DNA of 64,000 nt from CAG-217 sp963605415 (GTDB taxonomy: Bacteria; Bacillota; Clostridia; Oscillospirales; Acutalibacteraceae). Made by a program: the position numbers and the translations under genes. The stretch is taken from contig CAVCUL010000009.1 in the NCBI GenBank assembly GCA_963605415.1, positions 1 through 64,000 of the forward strand, in the 5' to 3' direction. Positions 59,686 through 64,000 of this stretch are shown here, one piece after another. How positions within the stretch are numbered: the first letter of the stretch is position 1; the number at the start of each line of letters is the position of its first letter. The notes under the pieces were generated by a model. It saw only the letters and a list, made by a program, of their open reading frames with translations, ran no database searches and had not been told where the DNA came from.

Positions 59686-61365
59686 ATGGCAGCAAAGTTG
59701 TATGGCGCAGGCAATGCGCCGCTGAAAATTCAATTTATCACCGACCCGCATTACTACTCCCGCAAAGGGGGCACCCAGGGCAAGGCATATGAAAAAGCAG
59801 AGGCCAAGAGTCAAAAGGTCATTAAGGACAGCGATCTGGTGATTCGGGCCGGGTTCGATATGTTGTGCGCGGACACCTCCACGGATATTGTGGTGCTGGC
59901 CGGCGACACCACCCGGGACGGAGAGTTGGCCTCTCACGCCGAGTTTATCGAAATGCTCCGAGATCTGAAAAAGCGGGGCAAGCGGGTGTATGTGATCACC
60001 GCTACCCACGACTATCGAGACGGCGGTGTGGCCGACGGCTATGACGGGGACCAAAAGATCCAGGTGCCGGCGGTGGAGGATCGCCACGATCTGTGGCAGA
60101 TGTACTATGAGTTCGGCCCCAACGAGTCCATTGCCACCCACCCGGACAGCATGAGCTATGTGGTGCAGCTGGCTCCCGGCTATCGGCTGTTTGCCCTGAA
60201 TGATGACACCAACTATAAGCCGGAGGGGGAGCGGGGCTCCGGGTACAGCGACGACTGTATGGCCTGGATCCTGGACCAGCTGGAGGACGCCCGCAAGAAC
60301 GATCAGTTTGTGATCGCCATGACCCACCACCCCATGATCGCTCCCAGTCCCTTTTATGCCATTATCGGCAAAGGGGATATGCAGCGCAATCATGAGACCA
60401 CACGGGAGATCTTTGCGGACAACGGGCTGCAATGTATGCTCACCGGTCATACGCATATTCACGATATCAGTGTGGTAGAGACCCAAAAAGGCAATACTTT
60501 TTATGACATTGCTTGCGGCGCTATGGTCGGCTGCCCGCCCACCATGCGCAACATTACTCTGGACCCGGCTCACGCCAAGGTGGATGTGGAGACGGTGACC
60601 ATCACCGATGTGCCGGGACTGGATACCGGCGGCAAGCCCTTTGACCAGTATATGCGTACTTTCTTCTTTGGTATGATCTCCGAACTGCTGGACGCTGCGG
60701 CTACGGATATTGACCATTTGGCCGAGATGACGGACGCTTTTTCCGTGCCCGGCGAAAAGGTCAAAAAACTTGGCTGGCTCATTAAGCCGGTGGCCAAGTG
60801 GCTGAACAAGCTGACCTTTAAGAAAGCCTGGCGCCTGTGCAAGAAAGAGAGCGGCCTGACCAAGAAAGATATTGCGGACATCGCGGACCATCGTGTGGTG
60901 GATTTTATTCTGGAATTGGTGCAGAACCTGTACTGCGGTGACTCGCCCTATGGCCCGGACACCCGGGAGTACAAGATTTGCTGCGGGTTGCTGAATGTGA
61001 TTGACGCATTTCTGAACACCATTCACTTCTCCATCGGCAAGGTGCTCAAGGGCGCTACTTCCGTGCGTAGTCTGGTAGAACCGTTGCTGTGGAACCCGGG
61101 CCCCTGTGACGCCGACGCCACCCTGCCCTTGTATCCCTTGTATGACGACGAAAATCCTGCGCCGAAAAATGCCGAAAAGCCCGCCTTTAACGACCCGGTG
61201 CGCCCCAGCAAAAAAGGCCCGCTGGTGCTGGCGATTTTGGTGCTGCTGGTGATTCTGGTACTGGCGATTATCGTTGGCCTGATTGCTCTGGTGGTGTGGG
61301 CTGCAGTGGCTATTGTGCACGCTGCTACTGCCGGTTGTATTGGCCTGTTGCCCTCCATTTTTTAA
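59686..61365 (+). CDS. Metallophosphoesterase with C-terminal membrane anchor
   Basis: A 559-residue protein. Residues 10-320 are a calcineurin-like phosphoesterase: FITDPHYYSRKG (DxH), VVLAGDTTRDGE (GD), VITATHDYRDGG at the GNHD position, AMTHHPMIAPS and LTGHTHIHD. The usual Asn of GNH(D/E) is Thr here. About 320-480 is a helical region of unknown type, and 509-559 is a hydrophobic segment that should sit in the membrane. There is no signal peptide, so the catalytic part would be cytoplasmic if tail-anchored. Follows the glycoside hydrolase closely; substrate unknown. Confidence 0.78.
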   Translation: MAAKLYGAGNAPLKIQFITDPHYYSRKGGTQGKAYEKAEAKSQKVIKDSDLVIRAGFDMLCADTSTDIVVLAGDTTRDGELASHAEFIEMLRDLKKRGKRVYVITATHDYRDGGVADGYDGDQKIQVPAVEDRHDLWQMYYEFGPNESIATHPDSMSYVVQLAPGYRLFALNDDTNYKPEGERGSGYSDDCMAWILDQLEDARKNDQFVIAMTHHPMIAPSPFYAIIGKGDMQRNHETTREIFADNGLQCMLTGHTHIHDISVVETQKGNTFYDIACGAMVGCPPTMRNITLDPAHAKVDVETVTITDVPGLDTGGKPFDQYMRTFFFGMISELLDAAATDIDHLAEMTDAFSVPGEKVKKLGWLIKPVAKWLNKLTFKKAWRLCKKESGLTKKDIADIADHRVVDFILELVQNLYCGDSPYGPDTREYKICCGLLNVIDAFLNTIHFSIGKVLKGATSVRSLVEPLLWNPGPCDADATLPLYPLYDDENPAPKNAEKPAFNDPVRPSKKGPLVLAILVLLVILVLAIIVGLIALVVWAAVAIVHAATAGCIGLLPSIF

Positions 61366-61381
61366 TTCCATAAAATAAAGG

Positions 61382-61410
61382 TTGCAATTTTGGCTAAAAA
61401 ATAGTATAAT
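61382..61410 (+). promoter_or_regulatory. Sigma-A type promoter of the GtrA-like gene
   Basis: TTGCAA (61382-61387), 17-bp spacer, TATAAT (61405-61410), about 47 bp before the start at 61457. Confidence 0.75.
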
Positions 61411-61456
61411 TAACCCGTCATTTTTGTACAGTCCATGAGAAAGGGGTAAAATAACT

Positions 61457-62089
61457 ATGGCAGATGACAAAAAGAAGAAAATCAGCCTTGGCGGTATTGA
61501 TAGTGCCGCTGAGGAAAAGGGTTCCTTTATGAAGACTCTTTGGCAGCTTGTGAAGTTCCTGGTGGTATCCGGCTTGGTGACCATTATCCAGCTGGCACTG
61601 GCCGCTTTACTCCCGCTGGTGTGCGACCAGATCACTGCGCTGTTGCCGGAGTTCTTGAGAGGGATCTTTACACCTACCATGTTCTCCACCGGTTCTGCTG
61701 AGGCTTCTAAGTATGTGATCGACGGTGTTGTGACCTGGGGCTATGTGCTGCCCTTCCTGTTGTCCAACCTGATCGCTAACATCTACGGCTTCTATCAGAA
61801 CAAGAAGACCACCTTTAAATCTGACTCCGCTTGGTACAACTTTGTGATTTACATTGTGTTGCTGCTGGCGCTGATTCTGTTCTCCACCTGGATGCAGGGC
61901 GCAATCGTTGGCGCTATGTTGAAGCTGGAGCCCAGCAATTGGTTCCTTAAGATCATCACCAACGAGTCTGTAGCGCGCCTGATCGCATCTATGGCTGCCG
62001 GATTTGTGCAGATGGTTGTGCTCTTCCCCATGGAGAAGTTCGTTCTCATGCCGGAGAAGAAAAAGGACGGCGAAGAGGCTGCTGCCTAA
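61457..62089 (+). CDS. GtrA-like membrane protein
   Basis: A 210-residue protein with a soluble N-terminal lead (about 1-25) and four membrane segments (about 30-52, 92-112, 125-145, 175-195). The GtrA-like features are LVKFLVVSGLVTIIQLAL and LSNLIANIYGFYQNKKTTF, the latter like the typical helix-2 end of the family. GtrA proteins move or position polyprenyl-phosphate-linked sugars for cell-surface glycans. Own promoter and terminator; monocistronic. Confidence 0.72.
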   Translation: MADDKKKKISLGGIDSAAEEKGSFMKTLWQLVKFLVVSGLVTIIQLALAALLPLVCDQITALLPEFLRGIFTPTMFSTGSAEASKYVIDGVVTWGYVLPFLLSNLIANIYGFYQNKKTTFKSDSAWYNFVIYIVLLLALILFSTWMQGAIVGAMLKLEPSNWFLKIITNESVARLIASMAAGFVQMVVLFPMEKFVLMPEKKKDGEEAAA

Positions 62090-62110
62090 TCGCTGTACGA
62101 AACGAAATCA

Positions 62111-62143
62111 AAAACCGCTTCCTGCTTTACAGGAGGCGGTTTT
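62111..62143 (+). terminator. Intrinsic terminator after the GtrA-like gene
   Basis: 14-bp stem with one G-T pair (aaaaccgcttcctg / caggaggcggtttt), 5-nt loop, then TCTTGCC after four Ts. The next gene's -35 starts 3 bp beyond. Confidence 0.85.
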
Positions 62144-62145
62144 TC

Positions 62146-62174
62146 TTGCCTATCCCCGTGGGATATGGTATAAT
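62146..62174 (+). promoter_or_regulatory. Sigma-A type promoter of the CapA-like gene
   Basis: TTGCCT (62146-62151), 17-bp spacer, TATAAT (62169-62174); leader of about 55 nt. Confidence 0.7.
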
Positions 62175-62234
62175 GCCATCGATGGAAGAAACCATAAATA
62201 ATGCCTCGCCTTGGGGCAGTTGGGATGTGACCAT

Positions 62235-63434
62235 ATGGAAAAGAAGAAAAAGCTGTGGCAGGTGCTGATCCCTGTTTTTGTGGCCTTGGCGGTAGTGATT
62301 GCCTTTGCGGTCAGCGGCACCATTACCCGCCATGCAGATGAGAAGAAGCCCACGGCGCCTACCAAGGTGTCTGTGGTGAATGAAACAGAGACCACGGCAG
62401 AGACAACCCAGGGCAAAACCAAGGTGAGCCTGGTGGCCGTAGGGGACAATCTGATTCACAACACCTTAATCACTGCCGGCGAGCAGAAGGACGGCAGCCT
62501 GAATTATGAATCCTTCTATAAAGACATTAAAAAATACATCGAGCCGGCAGATATTGCCGTGATTAACCAGGAAACGATTTTGGGCGGCGACAGCTTTGAA
62601 TATTCCGGCTATCCCTGCTTTAATTCCCCATGGGAGATCGGCGATGCAGCTATTGCTGCCGGGTTTGACATTTTTACCTGTGCCACCAATCACTCCATGG
62701 ATATGGGCAGCAAGGGCGTGGAAAAGGAACTGGAGTATTTTTCCAAGCATAAAGAGGTGGTGCATCTGGGTACCAACGCGTCCCAGGAGGATTATAACAA
62801 GATTACCTATTATGAAAGGAATAATATTACCTTTGCCCTGCTGAATTATACCTATGGTACCAATGGCATCTCTCTACCGAAGGATAAGCCCTGGCTGGTG
62901 AATATGATGGACAAGGACAAGATCAAAAAGGATTTGACAGAGGCGCGCAAGCACGCAGATGTGGTGATCGTTTTTCCCCACTGGGGTACGGAGAACAGCC
63001 ACAAGGTGTCTGACTATCAAAAGGAATATGTAAAGCTGTTTTCCGATCTGGGCGTGGATATTGTGATTGGCGGCCACCCCCATGTGCTGCAGCCGGTGGA
63101 GTGGGTCACCAACGAAGAGAGCGGCAAAAAAATGCTGGTGTACTACTCTCTGGGCAACTTTATCAGTCACCAGATTAACCTGCCCCAGTTGTGTGGCGGT
63201 ATGGCGGAGATAACCATTGAAAAGGATAATGGAAAAATCTCCATCACCTCGGCCAAGCTGGCGCCGGTGGTGTGCCATTACACCCGTGGCGGCAACGGCT
63301 TTGTGTTCTCGGTTTATAAGCTCAGCGATTACACCGATGCGTTGGCAGCTACACAGGCGCAAAAGGGCGGCACGGTGAAGTACTTTACTGATTTGTCTAA
63401 GGAAGTGGTTTCTGAGGAGTTCCTGGACATATAG
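62235..63434 (+). CDS. CapA/PgsA family protein
   Basis: A 399-residue membrane-anchored protein of the CapA (poly-gamma-glutamate synthesis/metallophosphatase-like) family. One N-terminal helix (about 9-28) and a Thr/Glu-rich linker precede the catalytic-type domain from about 62: LVAVGDNLIHN, AVINQETILGG, TCATNHSMDMG, VVIVFPHWGTE, IGGHPHVLQPVEW and YSLGNFISHQ. The pgsBC partners are absent, so polyglutamate synthesis is not implied; many CapA proteins in Clostridia are of unknown role. Start at the ATG at 62235; an in-frame TTG at 62211 lacks a ribosome site. Confidence 0.85.
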   Translation: MEKKKKLWQVLIPVFVALAVVIAFAVSGTITRHADEKKPTAPTKVSVVNETETTAETTQGKTKVSLVAVGDNLIHNTLITAGEQKDGSLNYESFYKDIKKYIEPADIAVINQETILGGDSFEYSGYPCFNSPWEIGDAAIAAGFDIFTCATNHSMDMGSKGVEKELEYFSKHKEVVHLGTNASQEDYNKITYYERNNITFALLNYTYGTNGISLPKDKPWLVNMMDKDKIKKDLTEARKHADVVIVFPHWGTENSHKVSDYQKEYVKLFSDLGVDIVIGGHPHVLQPVEWVTNEESGKKMLVYYSLGNFISHQINLPQLCGGMAEITIEKDNGKISITSAKLAPVVCHYTRGGNGFVFSVYKLSDYTDALAATQAQKGGTVKYFTDLSKEVVSEEFLDI

Positions 63435-63525
63435 TACCTGCGCTGTCTATCCTGTGCATATTGTACAAAAGCTGTGCACAATTTCTGCCGGGGATTACAA
63501 CATCTGCCAAAGTTGTCAAAAATCG
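63435..63525. other. Intergenic DNA after the CapA-like gene
   Basis: No clear terminator. A weak dyad (ATTGT/ACAAT, about 63459-63482) is the only structure seen before the glnA control region. Confidence 0.4.
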
Positions 63526-63532
63526 TTGACAA
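63513..63532. promoter_or_regulatory. Dyad overlapping the glnA -35 box (GlnR-like operator candidate)
   Basis: TTGTCAA (63513-63519) and TTGACAA (63526-63532) are perfect inverted copies 6 bp apart, over the -35 hexamer. The GlnR/TnrA box is TGTNA-N7-TNACA; here the half sites TGTCA and TGACA are 8 bp apart, so the match is one base too long. Confidence 0.45.
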
Positions 63533-63555
63533 AGCAGGCGGAATGTGATTATAAT
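63526..63555 (+). promoter_or_regulatory. Sigma-A type promoter of glnA
   Basis: TTGACA (63526-63531), 18-bp spacer, TATAAT (63550-63555). Transcript start expected near 63562, just before the leader terminator. Confidence 0.8.
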
Positions 63556-63572
63556 GGCATTGTATTCAGAAC

Positions 63573-63603
63573 GAGGGCGTTCCGTAGATAGCGGAGCGCC
63601 CTC
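63573..63603 (+). terminator. Leader terminator (attenuator) of glnA
   Basis: 12-bp stem with one G-T pair (gagggcgttccg / cggagcgccctc), 7-nt loop, then seven Ts. It lies between the promoter and the start codon. A weak competing hairpin (GAAC 63569-63572 / GTTC 63579-63582) overlaps its 5' arm. No ANTAR-type or glutamine riboswitch pattern was recognised. Confidence 0.85.
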
Positions 63604-63672
63604 TTTTTTTATTGCCTTTGGCAGTAGAAAAGTCTGTGCCATCTATCATTTCTTAAGAGAGGAGTATTTGCT

Positions 63673-64000
63673 ATGAGTAAATACACAAAGGAAGACATCA
63701 TCAAAAGCGCACAGGAAAATAATGTGGAGTTTATCCGTCTGCAGTTTACGGATATGTTTGGCATTATGAAGAATGTGGCCATCACTCTGTCCCAGTTGGA
63801 GAAAGCACTGGACAACGACTGCATGTTTGACGGCTCTTCCATTGACGGCTTTGTTCGTATTGATGAGTCCGATATGTATCTGCATCCGGATTTTGATACC
63901 TGGACCATTTTTCCCTGGAGAAAACATCAGAATGCCCAAACGGCCAGACTGATCTGCTCCGTATATAAAGCGGATAATGAGACCCCCTTCCTGGGCGATC
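63673..64000 (+). CDS. glnA: Glutamine synthetase, type I (5' part, runs off the window)
   Basis: Only the first 109 codons are present. They read as the N-terminal beta-grasp and start of the catalytic domain of GSI: VEFIRLQFTDMFGIMKNVAI (about 19-38), MFDGSSIDGFVRIDESDM (about 51-68) with the substrate-loop residues, and PDFDTWTIFPW. Glutamine synthetase makes glutamine from glutamate, ammonia and ATP. An AGAGAGGAG ribosome site lies 8-10 bases before the ATG. Expression appears to be gated by the leader terminator. Confidence 0.95.
   Translation, partial: MSKYTKEDIIKSAQENNVEFIRLQFTDMFGIMKNVAITLSQLEKALDNDCMFDGSSIDGFVRIDESDMYLHPDFDTWTIFPWRKHQNAQTARLICSVYKADNETPFLGD

Noticed and set aside
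59590..61689. A 699-codon minus-strand frame opposite the metallophosphoesterase gene
   Set aside because: Antisense shadow; the plus strand has intact catalytic motifs.
63561..63610. ANTAR-type double hairpin in the glnA leader
   Set aside because: The paired hexaloops with A at position 1 and G at position 4 are not seen; only one good hairpin exists.
1..64000. CRISPR arrays, tRNA or rRNA genes, IS transposases, prophage genes
   Set aside because: No direct-repeat arrays, cloverleaf sequences or recombinase/transposase motifs were found on either strand.

Overview
The window looks like a piece of chromosome from a Gram-positive, clostridial (Oscillospirales/Ruminococcaceae-type) anaerobe, probably from the gut. 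The evidence is a moderately GC-rich sequence with strong AGGAGG-type ribosome sites, SepF and DivIVA division genes, PadR control, a sodium-pumping decarboxylase, a BY-kinase/PHP-phosphatase pair, and an interspersed hairpin repeat of a kind that recurs in such genomes. Nearly all of it is well-packed core metabolism and housekeeping. I see no phage, plasmid, IS transposase, CRISPR array, tRNA or rRNA. Most transcription units start at a near-consensus TTGACA-17-TATAAT promoter and many end at clear intrinsic terminators, so operon limits can be read with some confidence.

Layout. 1-5460 (minus): an ACT protein, homoserine dehydrogenase and aspartokinase, then greA-lysS; lysC carries an internal start for a separate regulatory subunit, and lysS carries an unusual N-terminal double YegP domain. 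5656-6882: AI-2E family exporter, convergent with a minus operon of RluA synthase, phospholipase-like protein and luxS (6946-9190). 9249-13988 (minus): ilvE, degV, argG-argH. 14633-19620: a 1608-residue secreted repeat protein followed by a 47-residue acidic peptide gene. 19799-28200: an aromatic amino acid operon (tyrA-aroB-aroA-aroC-pheA), then a VTT membrane protein, galactokinase and a lipid kinase. 28270-30275: a 44-residue membrane peptide gene divergent from oadG-oadB. 30372-34548: pcrA, a hairpin repeat, and a padR/membrane-protein pair. 34620-37074 (minus): a cysteine-rich protein of unknown role and malQ, separated by a palindrome that hides a ribosome site. 37310-54502: a long series miaB-ricA-mutS-mutL-miaA-hlyD-ylmE-sepF-divIVA-ileS-lspA-rluD-like-HAD-nfo, which keeps much of the order known from Bacillus. 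54560-56834 (minus): polysaccharide chain-length/tyrosine-kinase/phosphatase operon. 56987-63434: GH63-like hydrolase, metallophosphoesterase, GtrA-like protein, CapA-like protein. 63673 to the end: the start of glnA behind a leader terminator.

How the parts work together. Aspartate-family, branched-chain, arginine, aromatic and glutamine biosynthesis are all represented, with feedback (ACT) domains or likely leader/operator control at hom, lysC, pheA, argG and glnA. The mutSL-division-ileS-lspA block joins tRNA modification, mismatch repair, Z-ring assembly and lipoprotein maturation. The least explained items are small or structural: the YegP-LysRS fusion, the 47- and 44-residue genes, the cysteine-rich protein with the sequestered ribosome site, and the glnA leader.

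All functional calls come from reading motifs by eye; no database search was possible.
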